The notes beneath the pieces were generated by a model. It had not been told where the DNA came from. It saw only the letters and a list, made by a program, of their open reading frames with translations, and did no database searches. The translations under genes and the position numbers were made by a program. Positions 8,996 to 18,136 of a DNA stretch of 64,000 bases are shown here, one piece after another. The stretch covers positions 1 to 64,000 of the forward strand of contig JANSXT010000015.1 of assembly GCA_024742765.1 (NCBI GenBank), in the 5' to 3' direction. This DNA comes from Phyllobacteriaceae bacterium. GTDB taxonomy: Bacteria > Pseudomonadota > Alphaproteobacteria > Rhizobiales > Rhizobiaceae. Position 1 is the first letter of the stretch, and each line of letters starts with the position of its first letter.

Positions 8996-9013
8996 CGGCC
9001 GGAGAATCCGCCC

Positions 9014-9559
9014 TCACGCCCTCTCCCACACCACATACCGCGTGGGGTGGCTGTCCTTTTCCCCCGCCGGCACATGCTCCTCGCGCGTTACCTCCCACAC
9101 CGCCGGATCGATTGCCGGAAAAACCGTGTCGCCGTCGATCTCCGCATCCACATGGGTCACATGCAGCACATCGGCCAGCGCCATGGCCTGCGCGTAGATC
9201 TGGCCGCCGCCGGCGATGAAGATCGTGTTCGGCGCCTCGGCGTCGGGGGCGTCCGGGTCCGGCTCGAAGCTCTCCAGATGCGCCGTGGCCAGTTCCAGCG
9301 CCGCGCCGAGCGAACCCACCGCCAGCGCCCCCTCGGCCTGCCAGTCATGATCGCGGGTGACGACGATGTTCAGCCGGCCCGGCAGCGGCTTGCCGACGCT
9401 GTCAAACGTCTTGCGGCCCATGATCACTGGATGGCCGAGGGTCAACGCCTTGAAGCGCTTGAGATCCGTCGACAGGCGCCACGGCATGTCCCCGTCCCGG
9501 CCGATCACGCCGTTTGAAGCCACTGCGACGATGACGGCAATCGTCGGGTCGCCGCTCAC
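9014..9559 (-). CDS. folA: Dihydrofolate reductase
   Basis: 181 residues. NADPH-dependent reduction of dihydrofolate to tetrahydrofolate. Conserved motifs are [21 protein letters not shown] near the N-terminus (substrate pocket), [20 protein letters not shown] (cofactor loop) and [14 protein letters not shown]. It overlaps thyA by 4 bp (ATGA at 9556-9559) and follows it, the common thyA-folA operon that couples dTMP synthesis to folate recycling. Its 3' end is the source or sister of the remnant at 8282-8355. Confidence 0.96.
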   Translation of the reverse strand: MSGDPTIAVIVAVASNGVIGRDGDMPWRLSTDLKRFKALTLGHPVIMGRKTFDSVGKPLPGRLNIVVTRDHDWQAEGALAVGSLGAALELATAHLESFEPDPDAPDAEAPNTIFIAGGGQIYAQAMALADVLHVTHVDAEIDGDTVFPAIDPAVWEVTREEHVPAGEKDSHPTRYVVWERA

Positions 9560-10350
9560 ACCGCCACCGGGGCCTTGATATGCGGGTGGGGATCATAGCC
9601 CGTGATCTCGAAATCCTCGAAGGCAAAATCGAAGATCGACGGCACTTCGCGCGTGATTTTGAGGGTCGGCAGCGGCTGCGGCTCGCGCGCAAGTTGCGTT
9701 GCCGCCTGCTCGAAATGGTTCGCATAGATGTGCGCGTCGCCGAATGTGTGCACGAATTCGCCGACATCGAGATCGCAGACATGGGCGATCATGTGGGTCA
9801 AAAGCGCGTAAGAAGCGATGTTGAACGGCACGCCGAGAAAGATGTCGGCCGAGCGCTGGTAGAGCTGGCAGGAGAGCTTGCCGTCGGCCACATAGAACTG
9901 GAACAGGCAATGGCAGGGCGGCAGCGCCATATGGTCCACCTGCGCCGGGTTCCATGCCGACACGATGTGCCGGCGCGAGGCGGGATTGGTCTTGATGCCT
10001 GCGACCAGCTTGTCGATCTGGTCGATCGTTTGCCCGTCGCCCGCCGGCCAGGAGCGCCATTGCGCGCCATAAACCGGACCGAGATCGCCCTTATCGTCGG
10101 CCCATTCGTCCCAGATGGAGACGCCGTTTTCCTTGAGCCAGCCAATGTTGGTGTCGCCGCGCAGGAACCACAACAATTCGATGATGATCGAACGGATGTG
10201 CAGCTTCTTGGTGGTCACCAGCGGAAAGCCGTCGGCAAGGTCAAAGCGCATCTGGTGGCCGAAAACCGAGCGCGTGCCCGTGCCCGTGCGGTCGCCCCGG
10301 TCGGTGCCCGTCTCCATCACAAGGCGCATCAAATCGTGATATTGGCGCAT
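9556..10350 (-). CDS. thyA: Thymidylate synthase
   Basis: 264 residues, full length for ThyA. It converts dUMP and methylene-tetrahydrofolate to dTMP. The active-site Cys lies in [12 protein letters not shown], and the dUMP-binding [20 protein letters not shown] and [15 protein letters not shown] segments are intact. It is the first gene of the thyA-folA pair on the reverse strand. A terminator-like hairpin (10411-10441) separates it from the upstream gene. Confidence 0.97.
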   Translation of the reverse strand: MRQYHDLMRLVMETGTDRGDRTGTGTRSVFGHQMRFDLADGFPLVTTKKLHIRSIIIELLWFLRGDTNIGWLKENGVSIWDEWADDKGDLGPVYGAQWRSWPAGDGQTIDQIDKLVAGIKTNPASRRHIVSAWNPAQVDHMALPPCHCLFQFYVADGKLSCQLYQRSADIFLGVPFNIASYALLTHMIAHVCDLDVGEFVHTFGDAHIYANHFEQAATQLAREPQPLPTLKITREVPSIFDFAFEDFEITGYDPHPHIKAPVAV

Positions 10351-10410
10351 GCGTCCTTATGGGCCGATTCCGGCCGAAACGTCCATCGGGCGATGGCGCT
10401 TGCCCCAAGG

Positions 10411-10441
10411 AAAAGCCCCCGAACCGTTTGGTCCGGGGGCT
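10411..10441 (-). terminator. Rho-independent terminator
   Basis: On the reverse strand AGCCCCCGGACC and GGTTCGGGGGCT pair around an AAAC loop and are followed by TTTTCC. It lies downstream of the DUF2853 gene and upstream of thyA, so it should end the DUF2853 transcript. Confidence 0.7.
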
Positions 10442-10466
10442 GCACCAAGTGCCTGTCGGTCGCCTC

Positions 10467-10536
10467 ATCCCGGAACTTGATTCCGGGATCCATGGTTCAG
10501 GACCGCGTCATGGATTCCGGGGTCAAGCCCCGGAAT
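10467..10536. repeat. Intergenic palindromic repeat pair
   Basis: Two hairpins stand side by side: ATCCCGGAA-N5-TTCCGGGAT (10467-10489) and ATTCCGGGG-N5-CCCCGGAAT (10514-10536). Similar CCGGAAT/ATTCCGG palindromes are common dispersed repeats in alphaproteobacterial genomes. There is no coding capacity. Confidence 0.6.
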
Positions 10537-10553
10537 GACGGCCGGAATTGGGT

Positions 10554-10865
10554 TCAAAGATCGCCGAGCTTGCCCAGATGTTTGGCCACCAGATAATAGA
10601 AGGTCACGCGCGCCTTGGAGCGATCGTCCTTCATCTCCTCGCACACCTTGGCGACCACTTCGTCGCCGGCCGCCTGATCGGTGACGCCGAGCTTCTTGCC
10701 GCACCATTTCTCGCGCACGCGCTCGAGTTCGGACGGATCGGAACAGGAAACGAGCGAGGCGTCACGTGAGCGCAGTGCGATGCCCAGATGCTTGACGATC
10801 TTGTTGACGGTTGCCTCATCGGCGCCCGCATCATATTTCTTCACATCGGCGAGATAGTCGGTCAT
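10554..10865 (-). CDS. DUF2853 family protein
   Basis: 103-residue helical protein beginning MTDYLADVKKYDAGADEATV, the usual start of DUF2853 proteins. The function of the family is unknown. An alternative ATG two codons upstream (10871) is only 4 bases from the GGAGG, so 10865 fits better. It stands alone, followed by repeats and a terminator. Confidence 0.8.
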   Translation of the reverse strand: MTDYLADVKKYDAGADEATVNKIVKHLGIALRSRDASLVSCSDPSELERVREKWCGKKLGVTDQAAGDEVVAKVCEEMKDDRSKARVTFYYLVAKHLGKLGDL

Positions 10866-10985
10866 GGGCATTCCCCCTCCAAATTGCGCCGGCGGCAGGC
10901 GTTCCGGACCAGAGCCTTGCGCCGCCATCCCTGCCGACTGTTCTCAACGCCATACCCAATGTCAACCGGCAAACGCGCCGGGCCT

Positions 10986-11014
10986 TTGAATCGTCACGCT
11001 TTTCATCCTATATT
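10986..11014 (+). promoter_or_regulatory. Promoter of the tmRNA gene
   Basis: TTGAAT (10986-10991), an exact 17-bp spacer and TATATT (11009-11014). A start about 7 bases downstream places the 5' end of the transcript at the beginning of the acceptor half of ssrA. Confidence 0.6.
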
Positions 11015-11020
11015 GGCGGT

Positions 11021-11343
11021 GCCGGTTCGCCGGCTATGGCAATAAACGGGCGGTACAATAAGCCTTTCGGACCCGGGGGCGGTACCCGGCGCCTCCACCA
11101 GGAACGCTGCTGCAACAGGCCGGCAGCGCTGCTGATGGGGGCGAAACAGGATCGACGAGGGTGTAAAAACCGTACTTTTGCCCGGCATGATACCGCCGTT
11201 ATCGGGTCACAATGTTAGTTGCAAACGACAACTACGCAGAGGCACGTCTCGCTGCCTAATGGCGGTGCGACAGCTTCACCTGAACTCCTGACCGGTTTGC
11301 TCGGTTAGGCGGGGTTCGGAGGCACCTGGCAACAGAAGCCTCC
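11021..11343 (+). ncRNA. ssrA: Circularly permuted (two-piece) tmRNA
   Basis: Rescues stalled ribosomes and tags the nascent protein. The acceptor half comes first and ends at the encoded CCA (11098-11100). The coding half begins GGGGGCGAAAC at 11137. The acceptor stem pairs GGGGGCG (11137-11143) with CGCCTCC (11090-11096), with one G-U. The segment 11101-11136 between the halves is removed in maturation. The tag frame at 11221-11259 reads ANDNYAEARLAA plus TAA. A closing hairpin GGAGGC...GCCTCC followed by ACTTTT ends the gene. The 5' boundary is inferred from the promoter. This permuted form is known for alphaproteobacteria. Confidence 0.93.
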
Positions 11344-11483
11344 ACTTTTCCCCATTCCCGCGTTCCTCCTTCACGCCTATCCGACACGGCTTGCGTCCGC
11401 CCGCCTGCCACGCCGGCCACTTGACCTCGGCGCGGCGACAGCGCACATCTACGCCATCATGGGAACGGTGGGATAACCGGCTG

Positions 11484-12014
11484 ATGAGCGAAGACATTAT
11501 CCGATATGACATCCTGGTGCAGAACGCGCTTCGCGGCGTGATCCGCAAGGTGTTGTCGGAGGTGGAGAAAACCGGCCTTCCGGGCAACCACCATTTCTTC
11601 ATCACCTTCGTGACGACGGCGCCTGGCGTGCGCATTTCCAACCGCATCCGCGAGCAATATCCCGAGCAGATGACGATCGTGCTGCAGCACCAGTTCTGGG
11701 ATCTGGAGATCGGCGAGACCGGCTTCGGCATCGGCCTGTCCTTCTCCGACGTGCCCGAAAAGCTCTACGTACCCTATGCGGCGGTGCGCGGCTTTTACGA
11801 CCCTTCTGTCAATTTCGAGCTGGAATTCGATGTCGCCGATGGGGACGCGGAAGCCGGCGACGATGGCGCGGCCAATGCCGACGAGCCGGCGGCCGAAGGC
11901 CCCGCGCGGCAAGACGATTCGGAAACCGTCACCGAAGCCCCTGCCAAAGACGGCGAGGACGAGGACGGAACTGCCGACGTGGTTTCGCTCGACGCTTTCC
12001 GCAAGAAGAAATAG
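11484..12014 (+). CDS. sspB: SspB, ClpXP adaptor for tmRNA-tagged proteins
   Basis: 176 residues. Binds ssrA-tagged substrates and delivers them to ClpXP. The N-terminal domain (1-115) has the SspB fold residues HHFFITFVTTAPGVRIS, EQMTIVLQHQFWDL and VPYAAVRGFYDPSV. An acidic linker rich in Asp/Glu/Ala follows (about 118-160). The C-terminal ADVVSLDAFRKKK is the ClpX-docking tail. It lies 140 bp downstream of ssrA on the same strand, so tag and tag reader are neighbours. Confidence 0.93.
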   Translation: MSEDIIRYDILVQNALRGVIRKVLSEVEKTGLPGNHHFFITFVTTAPGVRISNRIREQYPEQMTIVLQHQFWDLEIGETGFGIGLSFSDVPEKLYVPYAAVRGFYDPSVNFELEFDVADGDAEAGDDGAANADEPAAEGPARQDDSETVTEAPAKDGEDEDGTADVVSLDAFRKKK

Positions 12015-12035
12015 CGCGCGGCGTCATCCATCCCC

Positions 12036-12296
12036 ATGGCCGTCCGCAAGCGCTCGGTTTCGATTTCCGGCCACCGCACCAGCTATTCCGTCGAGGATGC
12101 GTTCCAGGACGCGCTGCAGGCGCTTGCCGAAGATGACGGCCTGTCGCTGGCCAGGCTGATCGCCCGCATCGACGCCGAAAAGCCGGCCGATTCCAACCTC
12201 TCCTCGGCGCTGCGGCTTTACGTGCTCGATGCGGCCATCGATGGCCGGCTTACTGGCCGAGCCCCTCGATCAGCGAGCGCACCGCGTCCTCGCTGA
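12036..12296 (+). CDS. Ribbon-helix-helix domain protein (RHH_4 type)
   Basis: 86 residues. The segment RKRSVSISGHRTSYSVEDAF followed by two helices and LIARIDAEKP matches the small RHH_4 family, putative DNA-binding proteins of alphaproteobacteria with unknown targets. It starts 21 bp after sspB and is probably co-transcribed. Its last 47 bp overlap the convergent AsmA-family gene, which is unusual but consistent with both reading frames. Confidence 0.8.
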   Translation: MAVRKRSVSISGHRTSYSVEDAFQDALQALAEDDGLSLARLIARIDAEKPADSNLSSALRLYVLDAAIDGRLTGRAPRSASAPRPR

Positions 12297-15200
12297 AATC
12301 AATGCCCGGCGCCGGCGCGGCGGTGGGTTCGCCCGAAACGGGCGGCAGCGGCGCGCGCACCACATCGTCGCCGGCAATCGTCTCAGGCACTTGCACGGCT
12401 GCATCGGTTGGCACGGCAGCCTCCTCAGGCGCGGCTTCCGGTGCCGGCGTTTCGGGCGGCTCGGCGAGAAGCGGCGCGGGCGCCGGGGCCGGCGCGTTGA
12501 TCTGTTCGATCGCCGCGGCCTCGGCTTCGGCGGCGCGCTGCGCTTCGAGCGCCGCGCGGCGCTCGTCGGCGATGGCGCGCAGCCGGCTCTCCTCGCGGCG
12601 CGCATTGTCCTCCGCGCGCAGATAGCGCGCATAGCGCAATTCGCGCCGCATGCGCTGGCGCTCCAGAAGCCGTGCCTGCAGCCGCTCGATGCGCGCTTGC
12701 TCGATTTCCAGCGCCCGCTGCGTCAGATAGGCGGTTACCGGCTGATAGCCGATCGCAGCGCCAAGGGTCTCCGCCTCGTCCGGCCCGAACGACAGATCGA
12801 CCGCCGGCGCCATGCCGGCAATCGCCTCTGAGCCCGGATCGAGCGTCACGGTCAGCGCGCCGGTTGGCGCCCGCTCGATGAGATCGAGCGTCACATCGCC
12901 GGTGATCTGCAATCGGCCGTCCTGGTCGCCAAAGGAGAGATTGGCCGCGCGCGCGATGCCGCCCGTCACCGTCAGCGGCGCTTCGGCCGCGCCGAGCCAG
13001 GTCTGCCCGGAGAAAAGCGCGTCCTCCACGACGGTTTGGATCTGCGCCGGCGTGATGCCGAACCCGATCGCGTCGGCGCCGTCGATGATCGCGTCGAACC
13101 CATCCGCATCTAGCCCGTCCACGGCAAGATCGTCCGCGGCGACAACGCCCGTACCGGTCAGCGACCGGCCAAGCTCCGACAGGGTGCGCCCGCCGCCGGT
13201 CAGCGACAGCGCCAGATCGGCCGCACCGGTCACCGGCACGGGCACCGCTGCAAGATCGCCGAGCGCAACGGCCACCAATTCCACCTCGCCGCCAAGGCTG
13301 ACCGCGCCGCCGGCATTTTGCACGCGCATGGTCGCCGCGATCTGGCTGTCCTCGCCCAGGAGCGCGGTCATGTTCTGCACCGTCGCCAGCCCGCCATTCA
13401 TCACCAGCGTGCCATCGGCCTGCTCAAACGCCACAGGACCCGCAAAAAGCCGCTCCGCCGTCCAGTCCAGATTGACCGCCGCCCCGTCATAGATGGGCGC
13501 ACCGAAGCCGGTATCGGGGCCGATCGCATCCACATGGCCGGTCACAAGACCGGCAAGGAGCATGCCGTCGAACGCGTCCAGATCGAGCTGGCCGCGCAGC
13601 GACCAGCCCAGCAGCGCATCATCGGTGAATGTCAGCGCGCCGCCCATGTCGGTGCCGGCAACCGTGCCGCCCATTTCGTCGAACCGCCACACGGCGCCGT
13701 TGCGCTGGATGGTTGCGGCAAGATCGAGCGGCGTGCCAAGCCCGGTGCCTGGCAGTACATGGCCGAGCGCCGACAGCCACGGCTCGGCATCGGCCAATGC
13801 AAGGTTTGCGTCGCCGGCGAAATCGGCGCCGTCGCGCGTGCCCTCGAAATCCAGCCGGTCGGCGCCGGAGGTCGCGGTCACCGACACCGTGTCGTCGCCA
13901 CCCTCGGCGCGACGCAACGTGACCGCCACCTGCCCCGGCGCATCAAGACCCACCGTCACTCCGTTGGCGACGGCGGGCACGATGCCGGCCAGCGGCAGAA
14001 GGCGCAGCGCGTCGTCATGGGCGACCGACCCGTCAACCGCCAGCCGGTCGATCTCTTCGGTCGCACCCATGTCGGTAAGGTTGGACTGGGCGAACACATT
14101 CGCGCCGCCCAGCGTGCCCGAAAGGCTCGCCGACGCTTCGGTGCGGGCGGCGCCATCGGCGGTGCGGGCTGAGCCGACCAACGTCAACTGCATGTCGGCG
14201 ACCGCCGCCGGATCGCGCCGGGCGACGTCGGCCAGATGATCGATCAGTCCATGACCTTCGAACCGCTCCGCGACTCCGGTGAAAAACGGTGCGCCGCTGG
14301 CGCCGATCACGCTGGCATCGAAGGTGACCGCCAGATCGCCGCCGCCGAGCCGCTCGACCGAGCCCGCTCCGGTCACCGCGGCGCCGAAGACACCGGTGAT
14401 CACCAGCCGGTCGATCTCGGTGCGGGCGCCGCGCGTGCGGATCGCCGTGTCGACATGGTCGAGCACGATTCCGCCAGCATCGACATCGCGCAAATCGAGT
14501 GACAGATCGACATCATGGCCGGAAAGCCCGGCACCGCCCTCGCCGGCCCCGAAGACACTGGCCATCGCATCGAGCGTCGGCCGGCCGATCGTCTCACCGG
14601 CCAGCGCGACCGACAGGTATGGGGTCGACAAGGCGCCGCCGCGCCGTGCGATCCGTCCCGCCAGTTGCGTGTCGCCCACGATGATCTCGACATTTTCGGC
14701 AAGCTGGCGTTCGGCGCCCAGCGTCACCCGCGCGCTCAGCCCGGCGCCCGGCAATTGCCGGATCGCCTCGTCCACATCGCCCGCCAGCCAGCGCGCCAGA
14801 CCCGAAGGCTGGCGCGAAGCGACCACCAGATTGCCTTCGAAGGATGCCGCCTCCATCGCTTCGCCGGGGCGCGGCAGCGTCAGAACGCCGTCGGCTTCCA
14901 GTGCGGTGCGGCCGGGAAATTGCGCGTCGAGCCGGTCGATCCGCCAGCGCCGCCGGTCCGCATCGCGCGGTTCGGGCCGGGCGAGCACCTTAACATCGCG
15001 AATGGTCGTTTCGCCGGCGACGATCGCCGGCAGATCGAGATTGATCGTGCCGGGCACGGCGGGCAGCGGCAGACCCGCCAGCATGGCATTGATCGCCGCC
15101 ATCCGCTCGCCAAGGCCGGCGGCGTCGCCCGCTTCCGCGTCCGAACCGGTCGGCATGTTGACCTGGGTGCCGCGCGCGGTCAGCGTGTAGCCCGGCGCGG

Positions 15201-16065
15201 CGCCGCCGAACACCGATGCCGTGCCGGTGATCACATAGGGATCGGCCGGGTCGCCGAATGCAGCGCGATACTCGCCGACATCGAGGCGCCGCGCGGTGGC
15301 GGCAAAGTCGCCATCAACGCGATAGGTCTGATCGATGCCGTGCGGCAGAAGCGTCAGCCCGCCCGTATAGACCATCTCGCCGCTGTCGGCGTCCGGCGCG
15401 ATGCGTCCCTCGGTGACGATGCGCACGATCTGGTCGGGCAGGTTGGCGGCGACACGCAGCGAAAAGCCGTCGCGTTCGAGCGTCCCGGTTCCGATGGTGA
15501 ACTGGGTGTTCAACGTGTCGATGCGCGCCGTGCCTTCCGCGCGCCACGGCCCGAAGAAACTGTTGGCCGAGACCGCCATGTCGATGTCCGAAACCGTCCA
15601 GCGCCGCTCGTCGAACGGATCGAGCACGACCAGCCGGCCATTGGTGACACCCGCGTTCTCGAGCGTGATCTGCGCCGGATCGATCGGGCCGGTGTCCGGC
15701 AGCGGCCAGATCGGCGCGCCGGTCTCGTCCAGCGTGACATTCATCACCGGATCGGTGATGCGCAGATCGAAGATCAGCACCTCGCCAGAAAGAAACGGCG
15801 CAAGTTCCGCGTCGAACGAGAACTCGGCGGCGGTGATCATCGGCGCCTCGGGCGGGCCGACCTCGACATCGGAAAAGCTGACCGAGGGAAAGGGCAGGAT
15901 GCGCGCGCTCGCCTCGCCCGCCACGCGCACCGGCTGGCCCAGAAGCCGCGACGCCTCGGCCTCAAAGCGCCCCTTATAGTCCGACCAGTTGACGAACAGC
16001 GGCGCCAGAAGCGCGGTGACCAGCACCGCGACGATCAGCCCGCCGATCACAACGAAAAGGCGCAA
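12250..16065 (-). CDS. AsmA family protein
   Basis: 1271-residue envelope protein. An N-terminal membrane anchor (VVIGGLIVAVLVTALLAPLF, residues 4-23) precedes a long region of repeated beta-rich segments. Its start, NWSDYKGRFEAEASRLLGQP, is the conserved AsmA opening. AsmA-like proteins are thought to form periplasmic bridges that move phospholipid between membranes. Near the C-terminus a charged coiled segment (LTQRALEIEQARIERLQARL) is followed by an Ala/Pro-rich tail of about 100 residues. No partner genes are adjacent. The exact role is inferred from the family. Confidence 0.88.
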   Translation of the reverse strand: MRLFVVIGGLIVAVLVTALLAPLFVNWSDYKGRFEAEASRLLGQPVRVAGEASARILPFPSVSFSDVEVGPPEAPMITAAEFSFDAELAPFLSGEVLIFDLRITDPVMNVTLDETGAPIWPLPDTGPIDPAQITLENAGVTNGRLVVLDPFDERRWTVSDIDMAVSANSFFGPWRAEGTARIDTLNTQFTIGTGTLERDGFSLRVAANLPDQIVRIVTEGRIAPDADSGEMVYTGGLTLLPHGIDQTYRVDGDFAATARRLDVGEYRAAFGDPADPYVITGTASVFGGAAPGYTLTARGTQVNMPTGSDAEAGDAAGLGERMAAINAMLAGLPLPAVPGTINLDLPAIVAGETTIRDVKVLARPEPRDADRRRWRIDRLDAQFPGRTALEADGVLTLPRPGEAMEAASFEGNLVVASRQPSGLARWLAGDVDEAIRQLPGAGLSARVTLGAERQLAENVEIIVGDTQLAGRIARRGGALSTPYLSVALAGETIGRPTLDAMASVFGAGEGGAGLSGHDVDLSLDLRDVDAGGIVLDHVDTAIRTRGARTEIDRLVITGVFGAAVTGAGSVERLGGGDLAVTFDASVIGASGAPFFTGVAERFEGHGLIDHLADVARRDPAAVADMQLTLVGSARTADGAARTEASASLSGTLGGANVFAQSNLTDMGATEEIDRLAVDGSVAHDDALRLLPLAGIVPAVANGVTVGLDAPGQVAVTLRRAEGGDDTVSVTATSGADRLDFEGTRDGADFAGDANLALADAEPWLSALGHVLPGTGLGTPLDLAATIQRNGAVWRFDEMGGTVAGTDMGGALTFTDDALLGWSLRGQLDLDAFDGMLLAGLVTGHVDAIGPDTGFGAPIYDGAAVNLDWTAERLFAGPVAFEQADGTLVMNGGLATVQNMTALLGEDSQIAATMRVQNAGGAVSLGGEVELVAVALGDLAAVPVPVTGAADLALSLTGGGRTLSELGRSLTGTGVVAADDLAVDGLDADGFDAIIDGADAIGFGITPAQIQTVVEDALFSGQTWLGAAEAPLTVTGGIARAANLSFGDQDGRLQITGDVTLDLIERAPTGALTVTLDPGSEAIAGMAPAVDLSFGPDEAETLGAAIGYQPVTAYLTQRALEIEQARIERLQARLLERQRMRRELRYARYLRAEDNARREESRLRAIADERRAALEAQRAAEAEAAAIEQINAPAPAPAPLLAEPPETPAPEAAPEEAAVPTDAAVQVPETIAGDDVVRAPLPPVSGEPTAAPAPGIDFSEDAVRSLIEGLGQ

Positions 16066-16170
16066 AGTGCCGTTTCTCCCGCGCGTTCAAGCCTGCATGC
16101 CCCCGGTTAGGGCGGCAACGGCCTGTTGTCGGGCCTCAAAGCGACAAGATCAAGACGCCGCGGCGTGCCG

Positions 16171-17580
16171 TCAAAGCCGCAAGATCTTGCCCGGGTTCAT
16201 GATGTCGTCGGGATCGAGCGTCCGCTTGATCTGCCGCATCACGTCGACCGCGCCGCCCATTTCCATCTCTAGGAACGCCATCTTGCCCTGCCCGATCCCA
16301 TGTTCGCCCGTGCAGGTGCCGCCCATCGCCAGCGCCCGAAGGTTCAGCCGCTCGACAAAGCTTTCTGCCGCCGCGATCTCCTCCCGGCTGGTATCATCGA
16401 TCAGCAGCAGCACATGGAAATTGCCATCGCCCGCATGGCCGACGATGGGCGCGACCAGCCCGTGTTCGGCAATGTCCGCCTCGGTGGCGACGATGCACTC
16501 GGCAAGCTGCGAGATCGGCACGCACACATCGGTCGAGATGCCCTTGGCGCCGGGCCGCAGCGTCAGCGCCGCCCAATAGGCATCGTGCCGCGCCTGCCAC
16601 AGCTTGGTGCGATCCTCTTCATGCGCCGACCAGATGAACGGCCCTCCGCCCAGGTCGCCGGCGATCTCGCCAAAGGTTTCCGACTGTTCGGCAACACCCC
16701 GTTCGGTGCCGTGAAACTCCAGGAACAGGCACGGACCGACCGGCAGATGCAGCGACGCATAGTCGATGATCGCCTGCATCTGCAGCGAGTTGGCCAGTTC
16801 GATGCGCGCCACGGGCAGACCCATCTGGATGGTCATGATCACCGCCTGGACCGCCGCTTCGAGCGTCGGGAACGGGCAGACACCACCTGTAATGGCTTCG
16901 GGCTGGCCGGCAAGCCGCAAGGTCAGCTGCGTGATGATGCCCAGCGTGCCCTCCGAGCCGATCATCAGCCGCGTCAGATCGTAGCCCGCCGAACTCTTAC
17001 GCGCCCGTTTGGCGGTGGTGATCTTGCGGCCATTGGGCAACACAACATCGAGCGAGATCACATTGTCGCGCATCGTGCCATAGCGCACCGCATTGGTGCC
17101 CGAGGCGCGCGTTGCCGCCATGCCGCCAAGGCTGGCATCGGCACCCGGATCGATCGGGAAGAACAGGCCCGTGTCGCGCAGATGGGTGTTGAGCTGCTTG
17201 CGCGTGACACCGGGTTCGACCACGCAGTCGAGATCCTCGGCATGGACCTCGAGGATGTTGTTCATCTGGCTGACATCGATCGATATGCCGCCGCCGGGCG
17301 CGTTCACCTGGCCTTCCAGCGAGGTGCCCGTGCCGAACGCGATGATCGGCACCCGGTGCGCCGCACAGGCTTCGACCGCGGCCTGCACATCGTCGGCCGA
17401 TTGGGCAAACAGGACCCCGTCAGGCATCTGCGCGGGAATATAGGTCGTCGTGTGCGCATGCTGCCCGCGCAGCGCCGTGCCGGTCTGGAACCGCTCGCCG
17501 AAGCGCTGCTTGAGGATGCCGAGCACCAGCGCGATGCCGTCATCATTGCGCGCCACCTGCGCCAGATCCTTGAGCGCCAT
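16171..17580 (-). CDS. FAD-binding oxidoreductase, D-lactate dehydrogenase (cytochrome)/GlcD type
   Basis: 469 residues. The FAD-binding PCMH domain shows PIIAFGTGTSLEGQ, FPIDPGADASLGGMAATRAS and LMIGSEGTLGIITQLTLRL. The C-terminal domain has GHAGDGNFHVLL and GGTCTGEHGIGQGK. It oxidises a 2-hydroxyacid (D-lactate, glycolate or similar). No GlcE/GlcF genes are adjacent, which favours the single-subunit D-lactate dehydrogenase type. The ATG at 17580 is chosen because GGACGGAG precedes it and the protein begins like its relatives. The start overlaps the DUF2267 gene by 38 bp. Confidence 0.9.
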   Translation of the reverse strand: MALKDLAQVARNDDGIALVLGILKQRFGERFQTGTALRGQHAHTTTYIPAQMPDGVLFAQSADDVQAAVEACAAHRVPIIAFGTGTSLEGQVNAPGGGISIDVSQMNNILEVHAEDLDCVVEPGVTRKQLNTHLRDTGLFFPIDPGADASLGGMAATRASGTNAVRYGTMRDNVISLDVVLPNGRKITTAKRARKSSAGYDLTRLMIGSEGTLGIITQLTLRLAGQPEAITGGVCPFPTLEAAVQAVIMTIQMGLPVARIELANSLQMQAIIDYASLHLPVGPCLFLEFHGTERGVAEQSETFGEIAGDLGGGPFIWSAHEEDRTKLWQARHDAYWAALTLRPGAKGISTDVCVPISQLAECIVATEADIAEHGLVAPIVGHAGDGNFHVLLLIDDTSREEIAAAESFVERLNLRALAMGGTCTGEHGIGQGKMAFLEMEMGGAVDVMRQIKRTLDPDDIMNPGKILRL

Positions 17581-18001
17581 CTCCGTCCTCCCAGAACATC
17601 TGCGCCTCAGGTGACAGCTTGGCCATGGCCTTGTCAAACCGGCCGCGGTCGACGTGATGCCGCAGGGTGCGCGAGACAAGGCCAATCGAGCCGGCAGGCG
17701 CGAAATTGTGATCGGCGCGCAGCGCGCGGACCTCCGCCTCCAGCGCATCGCGCCCCGGAAAGCCGGACATGTGCTCGCTCACCGTCCAGCCGGCAACGAA
17801 GATGGCCCGCAGAACGGCCGGCAGCGCGTCAGCGAAGATGAGCACCTCGTCTGGCTTAAGGCGGCGGCGAAAGGCGAGCAGAACGCCCTCGACGACCGTG
17901 TAGGTCTGGTTACGCGTCGCAAGGCCGAGCGCGTCGCCTGCATCGGCCAGGAACGCATCGAAGCGCTGCGTTGCAAGCTGGTATTCCTGCGGCATGGGCA
18001 T
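17543..18001 (-). CDS. DUF2267 domain protein
   Basis: 152 residues. MPMPQEYQLATQRFDAFL and AVLLAFRRRLKPDEVLIFADALP are typical of DUF2267, an alpha-helical family of unknown function often found near stress genes. It is upstream of and overlaps the FAD-dependent oxidoreductase, so the two are probably one transcript. Confidence 0.8.
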   Translation of the reverse strand: MPMPQEYQLATQRFDAFLADAGDALGLATRNQTYTVVEGVLLAFRRRLKPDEVLIFADALPAVLRAIFVAGWTVSEHMSGFPGRDALEAEVRALRADHNFAPAGSIGLVSRTLRHHVDRGRFDKAMAKLSPEAQMFWEDGDGAQGSGAGGAQ

Positions 18002-18136
18002 TGTCGGGCAACGGGCTCGAATTAACGGTCTGCATCAATTTTGGGCAGATCACCTTGCCGCGATGCGCTCAGACCGTAATGTGGGAACCGGTCGCGAACA
18101 AGCGACCGGAGTCGCAGGAGGCGACCGGAAGTCGCG

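Noticed and set aside
18088-18135. GCGACCGG repeats before the thioesterase as an operator
   Set aside because: The repeats are imperfect, GC-rich and irregularly spaced, and may simply reflect local slippage; recorded only within the gene entry.
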